Shown in pieces: positions 1 through 12,721 of a stretch of 64,000 nt of DNA; position 1 is the first letter of the stretch; every line of letters begins with the position of its first letter. The notes under the pieces were generated by a model. It was not told the origin of the DNA. It did not search any database and saw only the letters and a list, made by a program, of their open reading frames with translations. The stretch comes from Magnolia sinica (lineage: Eukaryota > Streptophyta > Magnoliopsida > Magnoliales > Magnoliaceae), in the NCBI RefSeq assembly GCF_029962835.1, contig NC_080579.1, forward strand, positions 83,283,959 to 83,347,958. Reading direction: 5' to 3'. The position numbers were made by a program, and so were the translations under genes.

Positions 1-330
1 CTCTCTCTGTTGAATTGGGATTATGAGAAGCTGTATGTAGTTTGATTTTCCTTTTTCTTGAAACTGTATGAATTGCAGGTGGTGAAGAGTCTCGGCCAAG
101 ATGGTACGGTAGATGAATGCGGGAAGATGATCGGTGGGGTGGTCCACAACGGGGAAAGAATTCAAGATCAAGATCATCAGTGAGGTGGACCACAACGGGA
201 AAAGAATTTAAGATCAAGGTGAGACAATCTCTGCCGTTTGTTTCTTTTCTTCTTTAATCTCTCTAGTGGTTGAATTGCTTTGAGAAACGGTATATAGTTT
301 GGTTTTTTCTTTCTTTTTTAGGCTGGTCCA
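1..330 (+). other. Candidate exon between two similar introns, unidentified
   Basis: A pyrimidine-rich tract ending in TGCAG at 79 and an AAG|GTGAG donor at 218 bracket a 139-base segment. A second pyrimidine tract ending in TTTTTTAG lies at about 322. The two intron-like stretches (1-79 and 219-322) resemble each other: both have CTCTCT, then TTGAATTG, GAGAA, then TAGTTTG. Within the exon-like part a 34-base unit occurs twice, at 139-172 and 185-218. I recognise no protein in any frame. The gene, if there is one, begins outside the window. It may equally be part of a transposon. Confidence 0.25.
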
Positions 331-754
331 AAATTGGATGGAGAAGATCTCGATAATCATACTCACCAAGCGGGTTCTAACCGTCCATTTATAGTGACTA
401 TCAATTCGATGGTTACAAGTTATATGATGAGTGGTTCAAATTCAAAGGGAATTCTGATAGTTAATATTTTTCTCTCTTTTTTCTTTTTTTAATTGCTTTC
501 CTTATGTTCCATTCATCGTTGGGTCAGCGATTCGGATAGCCTAGGTTGCACTACAATAACCATGGCATGTGTAAGGCTGAAGAGCTACAATTATTTATTA
601 AATAATGCTAAACTAATTCTAGGTGAATTGAACTTCCTTAAAATCACCTGTAAAAGAGAGCCAGCAGTCAGGAGTAAAAAAGAAGAAATAATAAATGCAC
701 ACCTAGAAAGTGCAATTTTTTAGTGTAGATTAGGAAAATCTTCTTGAATTAGAA

Positions 755-757
<3 letters not shown>
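331..757. other. No gene seen
   Basis: AT-rich sequence with short non-homologous ORFs only. The 76-codon ORF starting at 493 shows no recognisable motif. Confidence 0.5.

Positions 758-838
<81 letters not shown>
758..838. repeat. Compound microsatellite (TA)n(TG)n
   Basis: About 38 bases of TA dinucleotides run directly into about 42 bases of TG dinucleotides. Confidence 0.95.
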
Positions 839-839
<1 letters not shown>

Positions 840-1504
840 AAGTCTCTCTAAATCTCTACTAATGTCTCATCTTTTCTATCTTCTAATTATTCTCATAAAA
901 ATAAATAAGTTATAGTTTCTTCAACGTGCCATATCTTAATTTAAGCACCAATTAGTTATTTGATTGTTGAATTTAGACCATTGGCTATCATTCACATCTG
1001 ACCACAGCATTGCCCATGTCCCAAAGTCACATTGATTATACTATCTTAACCCTTGAATTAGATGAGTTCTAAAAGAGGACAGATTAGTTGACTTTTCCTA
1101 ATCCTACCTATTTTTCTTGTCTAAAAGCCTTCCCGTAGAATGGTCATGATTATTGTGGTGGCTGTATTTTTAGGGTACGGCCCATCCAGGGTGGAGCACA
1201 CCTAAATGATCTCTTTTAATCTTGTACGTGTGTGCCACGTGTATGAAAAGCGAGTAACTAACGAGTAAAGTGGGTAGTATACAAATATAATGCTTAGTTT
1301 GTGTACTCTTTTTTATTATGTCTTTGAAAATGAATTGAGTCTTGGCTTCGTTTGATGTTTATATCTTTGTTATGAAACTTGTTTAGGTGTCCAACATTCA
1401 ATTTGGGTCGTAGCTCCTCATTGGTACACGTCATTGATGACAGAAGCTCACAAGACGTGCTGATGTTCTCTCCCCCTTTCACAACACAACTTTAAACACG
1501 TGGA
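839..1504. other. No gene seen
   Basis: Unique-looking AT-rich sequence. The minus-strand ORF at 1294-1482 has no recognisable homology. Confidence 0.5.
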
Positions 1505-2260
1505 ACTTCCCTGGCCCCACTATAATTTATGTGATAGATCCACACTGTCTATCAATTTCTTCATATCATTCTAGAGCATGAGCCCAAAAATGAGTACATC
1601 TAAGGCTCAATTGGACCACACTACCCCAAGCATTGGGGATTGAACAAACTGTAGTTGAAACATTCTTAGGGCCAACCGTGAGGTTCATTTGCCATCTAAC
1701 ACATGCATAAGGTCGCAGAGGCCTAGATGAAGGAAAACAAAAATATCAGCTTGATCATAGCTTTTTGTGGCCCCAAGAAGTTTTCAATAGTAGGCATCCA
1801 ATTCCTACTATTTCACGTGGCATGGTCCACTTGAGCTATGGATCTGCCTTGTTCTACGCTTGTATCTTAGAATGATTTGAAAATTTGGATGGACAGTGCA
1901 GATCTAAGAAATATATCATGATGAGACCTATGAAAATTTCACACGATAAGAAATTACGGTTGCTTGGTGCGTGGTGCAACATATTCGGCAAAGAAAAGAA
2001 AATCAGAAGTATTGACACATGGAACTTCTATGGGGCCCATCACCCATTTTTCCATATCATTTTAGTGCAAGAGACCAAAATGTGGCAAATCCTAGTCTCA
2101 AGTGGGCCACACTGTAGGAAAAGGTGATAATTGACTTATTTTTCCATATCATTTTAGGGCATGAGATCAAATTAAATGAGGTAGATCCTAGTCTTAAGTG
2201 GGCTACACTGCAAGGAAACAATGATAATTGGATGCCTACTATTGAAAACTTTGGTTAGCC
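1505..2260. repeat. Foldback MITE family, two degenerate copies
   Basis: The segment carries the hallmark words of the family that recurs through the window: a ccactataatttatgtg boundary, 'ccatatcattttag', 'gagcccaaaaatgag', 'gtggaccacac', a central 'ggcctagatgaaggaaaac' and 'aaaatttggatggacagtg'. One nearly full copy spans about 1505-1925. A second, partial copy spans about 2028-2260. The two halves of the full copy are related as inverted repeats, as expected for a foldback element. No transposase is present. Confidence 0.6.
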
Positions 2261-2494
2261 GCACCCCACTTGGGAATCGATACCAAGACCTCAGTGTTGA
2301 AACAAGGTTATCGTCACTCAGTCTACCACTTGAGCTATGGATCGGTGTATGCCATTGGGGCTCACATGCTCGGTAGTTTGATGATCAGAGCCATCCATGT
2401 TGGAGACTCTAACCTATGCAAACTAATGCAAGCTAATTGCACTTGTCACTCTCTCTGGATGAATTTAAAACAATGAAAAGATTGTTCTTTTTCA

Positions 2495-2704
2495 TAAGGG
2501 TGCACATTGATCAATTCAGTTTGGTTTTGGGGTGAAACCAGAACCGAACCGTTTCATATGGTTTTAGGATTTTCGAAACCAGAAACGGACCGTTAGCACC
2601 CTAGAACTGAACCAAAACCAAACCATTAGCACTCTAGAACCAAACTGGAACCGGACCGTGAAAACCAGTTCGGTTCCGGATTGGTTCCACGGTTCTGTGG
2701 TGTG

Positions 2705-2763
<59 letters not shown>

Positions 2764-2839
2764 GCACCCTAGAACCAAACTAGAACAGGACCGTGAAAAC
2801 CAGTTCGGTTCCGGATTGGTTCCATGGTTCTGTGGTATG

Positions 2840-2877
<38 letters not shown>

Positions 2878-3142
2878 CGGGGGTCGGCAAGAGAGGAGCA
2901 GAGAGATGAGAGAGGGCAAGGGCAGCTGCATGCACACAGTAGGTCGGGTAGACTTAGGGTTTTGTTTTTTAAAATGTAGGTTCGGTTTCACGTTTTGATT
3001 TAATTTTAGATACCCCTAAACCAGAACCAAACCGATCTAAATGGTTCTGTGATTTTTGGAACTGAAACTGGAACTGGTTTGCACTTTAGAACCGGACTGT
3101 TTGATCAGTTCCATGGTTCTACCGGTACAATATGCACCCCTA
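2495..3142. mobile_element. hAT-type MITE with perfect 8-bp target duplication
   Basis: The ends are TAAGGGTGCACATTG and CAATATGCACCCCTA, imperfect inverted repeats of about 15 bases. They are flanked on both sides by CTTTTTCA (2487-2494 and 3143-3150), an exact 8-bp target duplication. Short TIRs plus an 8-bp duplication define the hAT superfamily. The 648-bp interior is made of CCAGAACCGAACC / GGTTCGGTTC words that make the element largely self-complementary. It holds two direct copies of a segment ending in a GA microsatellite (2706-2761 and 2842-2872). There is no transposase ORF. Confidence 0.88.
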
Positions 3143-3359
3143 CTTTTTCAACAGCTCATACCCACAAAATCACATAACATCTTAGCTTATTCATGATAGT
3201 AACTAGAATATGTAGAATTCAAATTGCCGAACCATCTCAGCATGTGGGCAGGGACAGTAAGATCCTGACTTAGGATCCAGTACAGAGGCAAAGCCAATTC
3301 ATTTTTCTTTTTCTATTTTATCTATTTCCTAAGTATTGTGGGCGTAGATCTTGCAGTGT

Positions 3360-4258
3360 GTAAACTATGTGGGGTTCACTGTGATGCATGTGTCATTATC
3401 CACGCCGTCCATCCATTTATCGAGCTCATTTTAGGCATGAATCCAAAATTGAAGCAATTCCAAAGCTCAAGGGGACCACACCACAGAAAACTGTGGACAT
3501 AATGACATCCACGGATGAAACCTTCCTATGGTCCACAGTAATGTTTATTTCTAATTCAACCTGCTCATAATGTCACACAGGCATGGATGAAGGGAAAACA
3601 CAAATATCAGCTTGATCCAAAAATTCTACTGTCCCAGGAAGGTTTACAACAGCAGGCATTCAATTCACATTATTTCGTGTAGTGCATTCCGCTTGAGCGT
3701 TGGATATGCTTCAATCGTGGGTTCATGCACTAAAATGAGCTGTAAAAGTGGATGTACAGCCTAGATAAAACACATACATCATGGTGGGCCCCATGGAGTT
3801 TACTCACTAGCTTGTGTATTGATATCCGCAAGTTCTGTGGGTCTCATCATGAGGTATATGTTATATCCAAACCGTCCATCCATTTTTCAAGCTCGTCGTA
3901 GGGCTTGAGATGAAAATCATAACTAAGATGTTATTGAAACCCATAACGTTGGGAGATTGAAAGTCTGCCATTGAAACCCATAACGTTTATTTGGCATTCA
4001 CATAAGTTTTGGATCAATATGAAATTTGTTTTTCCACTTCATCCAGGTCTTTGTGACGTGGTGAACAGATTGGATGGAAAATAAACGTTATGGTGGGCCC
4101 TACAAAAATTTTAACGGTGAAAATCATTATCACGGCTGCTATTTGTGGTGTGGTCGAGTTGATCTTTGGATATGATTCATTTTTAAATGATTGTATAAAA
4201 TGATCTCGAAAAATGGATGGACGGTGTGGATATGATAAAGACATCATTGTGGGGTACA
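3360..4258. repeat. Foldback MITE family, two adjacent copies
   Basis: Copy one (about 3360-3800) reads from 'ggttcactgtgatgcatgtg' through 'ccacgccgtccatcc' and 'gaccacaccacag' to 'acatacatcatggtgggccc'. Copy two (about 3830-4258) follows directly and ends 'ggatggacggtgtggat...gacatcattgtgggg'. Both are non-coding foldbacks of the window-wide family. ORFs here are chance frames. Confidence 0.65.
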
Positions 4259-4315
4259 TGTAACTTTGATATCCATTGAACCGTTCGTACAACTTGGAGC
4301 TCGAAGAGTGTCAGC

Positions 4316-4842
4316 GCAATCCGCGTCCATTGGATACCGAATTTCCTGCAAAAGCCTTCCGCGGGAAGTTCTGCGGAAGGATTCTGGGTGAGGCCAGTGC
4401 CATGTTTGTGAGAAATCCAACCCGTTCATCCGTTTTCGAGCTCATTTTCGGACATGCCACCATAGATAACGTGGATCCAAAACTCAAATGGGCCACGCGA
4501 GAGTAAAAGGTGGGGATTTATTGACCACCATTGAAATATTTATATGGCCACGAAAGTTCTATATCGGTATAAGTTTGTGGTTTTTTCACTTCATCCCATT
4601 GAAAATGGCCTTATAAACGGTTTGAATGGCATATAAACATTAAGGTGGAGGCTAAAAAGGTTTCAACTGTAGGAATTCCTCATTTTTGGATACTCTTATT
4701 TCTCGTCGCATGTCCCAAAATGAGCTCCAAAAATGAATGGATGGGTTGGATTTCTCACAAACAACACGGTGGACCCCACCTTGCATCCCAGCGAAGGAAC
4801 TTAATGGGAAAGGCTTTCCCAGGAAATCCGCGTCACTACTGA
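4316..4842. repeat. Second foldback family bounded by CCGCGTCC
   Basis: The ends carry the words CCGCGTCC ... AATTTCCTGC ... GCCTTCCGCGG and, inverted, AAAGGCTTTCCC AGGAAATCCGCGTC. The interior includes 'gtgagaaatccaacccgttcatcc' and its inverted counterpart 'atgggttggatttctcac'. This is a relative of the main MITE family with different terminal sequence. No target duplication was resolved. Confidence 0.5.
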
Positions 4843-4859
4843 ACCTGCCACTAGCTCTA

Positions 4860-5266
4860 TGATCCCCACCATAATGTATTTATTTTATCCATGCCGTCCA
4901 CCCATTCTTCCATATCATTTTATTGTATGAGCCCAAATATATAAATTTTCCCTTGATTCAAGTCTTCATGACTTAATCAACAGGTTAGATGTCAAATAAT
5001 CATTATAGTGGGCCCTAGGAGGTTTTTAATGGTGGACATTCAATCATTATTGTTTTCCCATGGTGTGGTCCACCTGAGATTTAGATTTACCTCATTTTTG
5101 GGATCAAACTCTATAATTATCTTTCAAAATGGATGGACAGCGTGGATAAAACACATACATCATGGTGGGTCCACATGGCACCGACCACTAGCGAACTCGC
5201 TGGTGGCAACATCACCAGCCAAACCGCGTCCATGCCTAAGGCTTTCGCAGGAAATCCACGTCCCTA
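4860..5266. repeat. Foldback MITE copy
   Basis: It begins 'tccccaccataatgtattta', includes 'ccatgccgtccaccc', 'tggtgtggtccacctgag' and 'aaatggatggacagcgtgg', and ends 'acatacatcatggtgggtcc'. The tail to 5266 again carries the CCGCGTCC...AGGAAATCCACGTCC words of the preceding element. Confidence 0.6.
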
Positions 5267-6190
5267 GATACGGCAACAATACCATATTTATTACATTACG
5301 CCCGAATTGAAATAAGAATCTACCTGTTTGATTGGGTTTATTTTCAACTATCCAAAACGTTTATACGGTGGACCTCATTGGGTGGGAGATACCAAAAGAA
5401 TACTTCATATCCAAATATTTCAACCCTTAACATTCTTCAAAAGATAAGAAGACTGTCCATATGAGAATAAAATATTAAAGGATCAAAAGATTGAAATATT
5501 ACAACTAATGATCTTTTAACTTTGATTTATCCATCATCTGAGTGTTAGCTTGGATCGGTAAAATATACCAAGATCATATGGCTAAAGTTCCCACATTATC
5601 TTCTTCTTTGTTTTTAAATTCTTTTATAGAAAATGAAATCATTTTTGCACATAGGATTACTCTTTTTTAGTAAAACAACTAACCAGCCCATGATATTGTA
5701 TATGTTAAATCCACTCCATCCATCTGGTATATATACTCCTTAATGTTGGGCACTGAAGAAAATAAATCAGCCATATCCAAAATAGAGGTGGGCCCTGCCA
5801 CAGTGAATGATGGGGATGGGATGCCAATCATATGTTTGTGTGGGACCACCATGGTGTGTATATTTCATCAAATCCATTCATCAGGATTTACTCGCTAGGA
5901 TGAAGGGAAGATACCAAAATAAGTCTCATCCAAAAATCAAACAGGCGACAACGCAAGAACTTATTAGTTTTAGGTATAGTTTTACTCTTTTTTTCAACTA
6001 GTGTGGTCCACATAAGATTAGTATGATCTTTTGCATTTATCGTGATCACAAGGTTTTAGACCAGATATACGGAATGAATTTTACCTATCAATTAATATGG
6101 CGAGCCCAAACGTCTTAGAAGCTTTTGACTCTAAGTAAAACAGGTCTTGTATCTCACGAGGTACTAGAGCTGTACATCCAGCTGAGGAAC
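5267..6190. other. No gene seen
   Basis: Non-coding sequence with short chance ORFs. A 26-base unit containing TAGAGCTGTACATC occurs at about 6165 and again at 6191, where the next element begins. Confidence 0.5.
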
Positions 6191-6736
6191 TAGAGCTGTA
6201 CATCTAGCCTAGTCCAGCCGAACCATGCCAAGCTCTTAACTTAGCTTGACCTAGCTTAGATCAGCCTTTGACCTCAACATGCTAGCTTGCCTCTACCTAA
6301 TGACTCAAGCTGAGTTGAGCTTAGATCAAGTCGAGGCAAGCAAACTCCTCTAGTCCAGGTGAGTTGAGTTGAGCTATCTTTAGCAATAGTTAAAAGCCTA
6401 AAAATAAGATATGAAGGATATATATTATTTAAATAATATTAACTCCAAAATTATAATCTATTCAACACCATTAATATTTCAGAAACATATGTTTAACAAA
6501 AGACAACAAAGATTAAATTAGTAATTTAAAAGTGTAATCTATTCAATACCACCAATAACAACAAGATGTGAATAATTAATCTCCTTCAACTAGATGGAGG
6601 TGCACTCTCACATATACTCTCGATCTTGCATCCTCTTCTTCATCATTAGCATCAAAAGTGATACCGCCCCCATCCCAATAGAAAGGGAGATGGAGAAGAT
6701 TTTTTGTATGGATAAAGAGAGAGAGATAGGATTTCA

Positions 6737-6787
<51 letters not shown>

Positions 6788-6916
6788 GCGAGCTCTACTC
6801 CCGTCTCGAGTGGGAGTGGGAGGTGATCTGAGTCGTCCTTAATCTTTCAATCCAATGGTTCCCTTACAAACAAGCACAAATGGTGCACAAAACATATACG
6901 CAAGTGAAAATTTCAC

Positions 6917-7000
<84 letters not shown>

Positions 7001-7242
7001 GAGAGAGAGAGAGAGAGAGAGAGAGTCGAGGTCTGAGTAAAAGTTTCTAGCAAGTCAAGTTTCGAGCTTCGAGCGGAGTCGAGTTGAGCTACTTGTTGGT
7101 TGACCTTAGCTTATTCTTTATTGAGCTAAGTCAAATAAGCCTCAGCCCATCCTAAATCCCTCTTTCGGGTTGAGGCGAACTGAGCTAAACTAAGTCAAGC
7201 TAAGTGAGCTTTTTGAGCTAGCTCAACTTATGTACAGCTCTA
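6191..7242. mobile_element. hAT-like MITE with TAGAGCTGTACAT ends
   Basis: The ends TAGAGCTGTACAT and ATGTACAGCTCTA are exact inverted repeats. The flanks CTGAGGAAC (left) and CTGGGAAC (right) match apart from one inserted base, consistent with an aged 8-bp hAT target duplication. The interior is rich in GAGCT/AGCTC words ('gagttgagct', 'agctcaact') and contains three microsatellites: GA at 6741-6783, TA at 6918-6996 and GA at 6999-7025. No transposase is visible. Confidence 0.65.
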
Positions 7243-9960
7243 CTGGGAACATTGTTGGATTTGTCGAGACTATATCCATTCAGTCTGGGGTTAGATTGGG
7301 TGATCCACACCATTTATATGATGGTCCCCAACGTGGATTGGGAATATCTAAGCAAAACTCTTGTAATGGAATACTTCAACCCTTCGATCATCTAATATTT
7401 TTCCTTTAAATATTGGACAGTCTATTGAACTCTTATTTTGTGGGCCATTGATTCAAAGTTAGAATTTTCTAATATTGGAGATTTTCAAGGAAGCTACCGC
7501 TTCTGAGTATCTAATCAGATCAATGGTTTGGATAACCAAATCTGAACTAGATCCAACCGCTATACTCATTGGACTCGAATCTATTGGACTCAGATCTATG
7601 TTGGTTTTGATTTTTAGTGTATTGGAATTTCAAATTTGAAAATACAAAGAGTTTTTGGTCCAGATAACCTCGTACTATGGCGTGGTCATCGCAAGAGCCT
7701 GTATAGACTAAACACAAGGATTTGTAACCCTGAATTCAGTTTTTCATTTTTTTTTTTTTTTAGAGGATGAAAATGCCACCCTGTCATAGTTGCGCCTCAT
7801 ATGGCGGGCTCTCGTCTCAAAAAATGAAAGGCCTTTTAAAAAGGCATGTGAGCCCCATCAGACACTGAAATTTAGCCCACCGACCCCTTAATCGATCTGC
7901 TCCGTTCATTTTAATCGAACGGTGGTGAATTCCAATGAAGATTTTTTCTATTTTCTATTTGAAGTTCTCTATGGCCCATAATTACACCAACATTTTGCAT
8001 TAATTATAAATTGTTTTCTCGTATATAGTTCATTTGTGATGAATTTTGCCCTCAAATTTGAACCAATGATATTAAATTAAAACCCCTTACATGTGAAAGA
8101 GATGGATTTACTTCGAGACAACCTAGTGGGCCCCACAACAACCTTAGAGCACATTTTTCATCTTTTTGAAGATAAAAATGTGCATTTGCGACAGCTACTT
8201 CTCGTACGACGTTACATGTCTTGAAAGAAGAAAATGGATTTAGAATGGGTATCTTCAATCCCATAAAAATAGGAAGAAGACCCGCTCCTTGGTCGATCTA
8301 ATCCATTAATGTTATTTAGAACTCCTTAAGTCATCGAAGGGCATTAATTTAATCTTCATCCAAGATCATTATAACCATTAATAGAGATACAATGGACTTT
8401 CCTCTCAGAGTTGTTTCCTCTTGTGTGGTCCACCACTGATGTCTTCTTCCCTCATTTTTTAGTGCATCCCTGAAATTCTTCCCCCCCAGCTAATGGTCAT
8501 ATCGAATTTCAAAGGAGATGCACTGTGAATCCTAAAGAAAAGATCCAAAAAACTACATGGATTTCAAAAATGCCAATTTTGGTGACATTCGAATTTATTT
8601 TTGGTAGTTATGTTGGAGAGAGGAGAGCACCAACCTTAAAGGCAATTAAGACCTTTGTGCCACCCCATAGGACCTACTCCGGTGAGCATCCGATGTCATT
8701 CTGTCTATTCCGTTGAGTTTCCTTTAACTTGTTCAATTTATATTTTCACGGGAATGGGTATACTCTCCCATGACAATTGTCCTTTTCCATGGGTCTTACC
8801 CTCATTATATCTTTCCCCGGGCAACATCGACAAAAAGGTGGGTGTAACATCTATTGTATGTATTTCTTATCAACTAAAACGGATCCATTCTAATGGGGAT
8901 CTCGTCAAAGTAACACAAAGGAGATTCATATGGACTAAGCTTAACGATGATTTTGAAAAATGACCCAATCTACGTTCCAATATGCAACGTGTGAAGTGTT
9001 GTTATACATGTGTTACCCGTACAATATGTGACATTGCTTATCTTTGAGTGATCTACACTTCTATATGACGTTAGTACTTATCTTTGAGTGACCCACACTT
9101 CAATATGTCATATATCCTAATGTGTCATATAAGATATATGTCAGTTTCATCTTCAAGCACCTTTACATGTGTCACATGGCCACTGTCCATTTTTAAGTGC
9201 TTCACATGTGTAATGTATATCAATACACGACATATGCAGCATGTGTCACTAACCACCTTTATCTTTAAGCATTGTACACATGCTAATGTGCCACATGTGC
9301 GATAGGTAAAACCATTCATCCTTAAGAGTGTCAACATGTCATATGCTCTAATGTGTCAACATGTAACCTTCATTTTCAACACGTGTAGACACCCTACCTA
9401 AGGTGAAAGAAATTATATGAACACTATGAGACCCTTAGACCCAAGCCCAGACTAGGCCCAATTCAAAACTGAATCCAAGCCCAAGCCTAAGCCCATTTAG
9501 CATTAGGACCATAATAAAGTAAATGGAACCAATGAAAAGGAAGAACCAGACCTCACCAAGACTCATATGAACGTTAATTTTCATGATATTTTATCACGCA
9601 ATAGATAGAAAAGAAAAAAATGAAACCCCACTTCGAGAGTCCTGCTCAAGCTGAAATGACCCTTCTGTCGTTAGTAATTTTCTATTATGACGCTACATAC
9701 CAAGCACCTTAACCAATAAGGTGTTGCCAAGCGTTACACCATACCCTCAACCAATCACAACATCCCAAATCCTTTTTAGCCCGTAAACTTTTTCAAAATC
9801 ACAAAACTTTCATCCCCCATACCTATAAATTCTCCCTCCTCTTTATTTCTAAACTATATTTCATTCATTAATTTCTTATCTCTCATCTCTTACCTCTTAT
9901 CTTCATTAACCAATAACTACTCATCCACCAAGGAGAGAATGAGAGTGAAATGAGAGGAAT
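7243..9960. other. No gene seen
   Basis: This 2.7-kb stretch has no ORF over about 100 codons and no recognisable protein. From about 8990 to 9390 the words 'cacatgtg', 'acatgtgtcac' and 'taatgtgtcat' recur irregularly, giving a weak CATGTG-rich repeat. From 9440 to 9500 'aagcccaagcc' words repeat. Confidence 0.5.
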
Positions 9961-10248
9961 TGGCATGCCCCGAAATTTAACACTCGAGTATGAAAATTCT
10001 GATCCCGACTTCCCGGATGTGAAGCTAGTAAAAATGCACATAAGCAAGTTCTCACATGCCCACGTAATCCGGTTAACATTTACACATAATCAATAATCAG
10101 ATTAACTTTAAATCAGCGGCATCAAATGTTAAGTAAAAGTAACTAAACTTACAAATATATGACCAATATTCAAAATGTACAATTACAAAAGTGGTGTCTA
10201 CCCAAATGAGGACTACACAAGTCATAATATACATGTCCCAAATGAAAA

Positions 10249-10294
<46 letters not shown>

Positions 10295-11560
10295 ATTATG
10301 CTTTCACCCAACACTCTTAAAACATCACGATGGTGAAACGAGTCGATCAACGTCTGTCCATCTGATATATCAATGATACCTATATCAAATATATCATCTA
10401 CTTTGTATTTTAAAACACTGTTGTGGGTACGAGAGAGTAACTAACTCAGTGGTACCATTTTCTAAGTTTCATATGTTATCAACACAATCAAGCATATGCA
10501 ATGATAACATTATAAAATAAAAACTTTCTAATTTAATTATTTAAATGCATGGATGATATGATGATATGCGCAATGATTATCTCATAGCACAACCCAACAA
10601 TATTTTTCATGATGATGTTAGGGAATACAACAGTCGTAAACTTTTCACACTGACTCTATTATTAACAAGGATGTCAACATATGCGCAATAATTAGCCCAC
10701 AACACAATAATGTAATGATATGCATGATTAGCTAAGTATTTATTATTTTCAGTTTAAACAATAGGTTGGCAACGCTAGGATACCTCCATTCTATTAAAAG
10801 TCATTAAACAGATCCATGTAGCTTGTGGTGGCATTTAGCAGCCCCTTACTAGTATCCCTTGATCTAAATTTGGGTTCATCACCCAATAATCCATATAACT
10901 TAATCTAATTAATAGTAAGGCTCGTCATCCAAGGACATTCACAATTAGTGAAAATGTTGTCACCTAAGTCCATAAATGTGAAAAAGGCATGGTACCCCAT
11001 ATCATTAAGAACATAGTTAGGTTATGGCATTCATTGGTACTCAATGATCACTACGGGGAGGCTCGTCACCTAATGTTTTACCAACATAGTGGGTTTGTCA
11101 CCCAATGTTTTGCCAATGTGGCAGACACATCACCCTAGCATAGGCCGACAGCTAGGACATGGTGTCCCATACCACCATGCTCAGCTTATGAGTCTTTGTA
11201 GGATCGTAATGCGCAACGATTATGAATGGACATAATCATGGATAGCAATGGTATCTCAGATTCCATTAAATGTTATACAACCACCAAACATAAGAATAAT
11301 CGAGCCATGTAATGGATTGACTCGATCGACAATGGAGGTCACCAGACAAAACTAACATTGAGTGCAGAGCATCCCATGTAGCTCCAACTACTATCAGTCA
11401 TCTGTGTTTAACATCGGTCAAGCATATAAGTTTAGGATAATCAACCCAAAGTGAGTCATCCACTTTCTTAAGCGATTTGTAGGACTCGATCCACACAATA
11501 ATAATTTAGATTTGCAATACATAATCATAATCACAAAACAAGTTAATAACCATTGTCATT
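9961..11560. mobile_element. Truncated LTR related to the solo LTR at 57.5 kb
   Basis: It starts TGGCATGCCCCG, comparable with the TGTAACACCCCG start of the LTR at 57490. Shared inner words include 'gtaactaactcagtgg' / 'gtagctaactcagtgg' and 'cataggccgacagct' / 'cgtaggccgacagct', followed in both by 'ccaccatgc'. There is no internal retrotransposon coding. The right end is not defined. A TA microsatellite lies at about 10252-10290. Confidence 0.45.
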
Positions 11561-12721
11561 TATCCAGTACAACTGATTTCCATAGTAAGACAATACAAAC
11601 TAGTTGTGTAGGATAACTCGAGTAATCCTTCCATGTTGTAAAATGTCTTTGTTGACCCATCTTGTACATGTGAGCCCAGTAGTTTGGAGATCCAAACCAT
11701 TGATCTTATGAGACCAATCAAAGATAAGGAATACTCCAAAACTCTTTCAGATCGGAACATCCTACAAATTGACTTGTCGACATTTCATGTGGATGATTGT
11801 TTTATTTTCTCTAATCGGGCAACTGATTTATGACACATCAGATAAATAGTCTGGATCACCAAATCATAGACAAATTTGTAGAAAATGGTTTATCAAGACA
11901 CTAGATCATTGAACTATGACCCCATCTATAGAGAATGGTTCATCAAGGAACCACCCTCCAATGGTTTTAATTACTAGACTACTGTTTGATTCAAATCGTT
12001 TAAACCTATAAGAAAATGAAAATGAAGAGAATTGTCATATTTTTTGGGATGATTGACCATGTTAGCTACCGGGGATCATAGAAACCATCATAGATGAATC
12101 TGCTTCTAGGTAGTGAAGATTGGATTTTAGGCAATAGATTTTTGAGCTTGGCATTGTAGATGGTAGTGTCTAAGTTATGTTCTTCAATGCACGCCCGTTA
12201 TAATGGGTTCTTAAATTTTGTAATTATTTGAAATGGGACACAACCGATCAGTGCAAGGCTCGACACGATGAACTTTTGACCATCGAGATGGTATAATTTC
12301 TACACATGATAATAATAGAAAATGTGAAAATTAGAAGCATTTTGAGAAGCAATCGGGCCATTTTTTTTAATCTAGAGGGTGGAGAATTTGGTAGTTCATA
12401 AGAACTACAGCTCTATTAACTCGCTCGACTCAACTTGAAAAAGCTCCACTCCACTCGACTCGACTCAAAATTGGGTTCAAGCCAAGTTGATCTTAGATAA
12501 AACAAATATATCACGATGGGCCCCAAAAAATCCTTGACAGGACCATCTGTCTCTAGCAAGGTCCTGGTGGGGGAAGTATCAAATTCGTGTCGTAGATTAG
12601 CTTGTCATTGAAACCAAATATTCATATGGTAAGCCCACCTAATGAATAATAAGATCTTAGATAAAAAGAAAAAAAAATAGAACCTCGAGTTAATTACGTA
12701 GCCTTTTCTATAAAAAAAAAT
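11561..12721. other. No gene; GAGCT-rich remnant at 12.4 kb
   Basis: Mostly unique AT-rich sequence. Around 12405-12500 the words 'ctacagctctatta', 'cgactcgactc' and 'caagccaagttg' resemble the end of the hAT-like MITE at 6191-7242, so a fragment of that family may lie here. Confidence 0.4.

Noticed and set aside
2626-2998. ORFs encoding RERERE or SLSLSL runs
   Set aside because: They are translations of the GA microsatellites inside a MITE.
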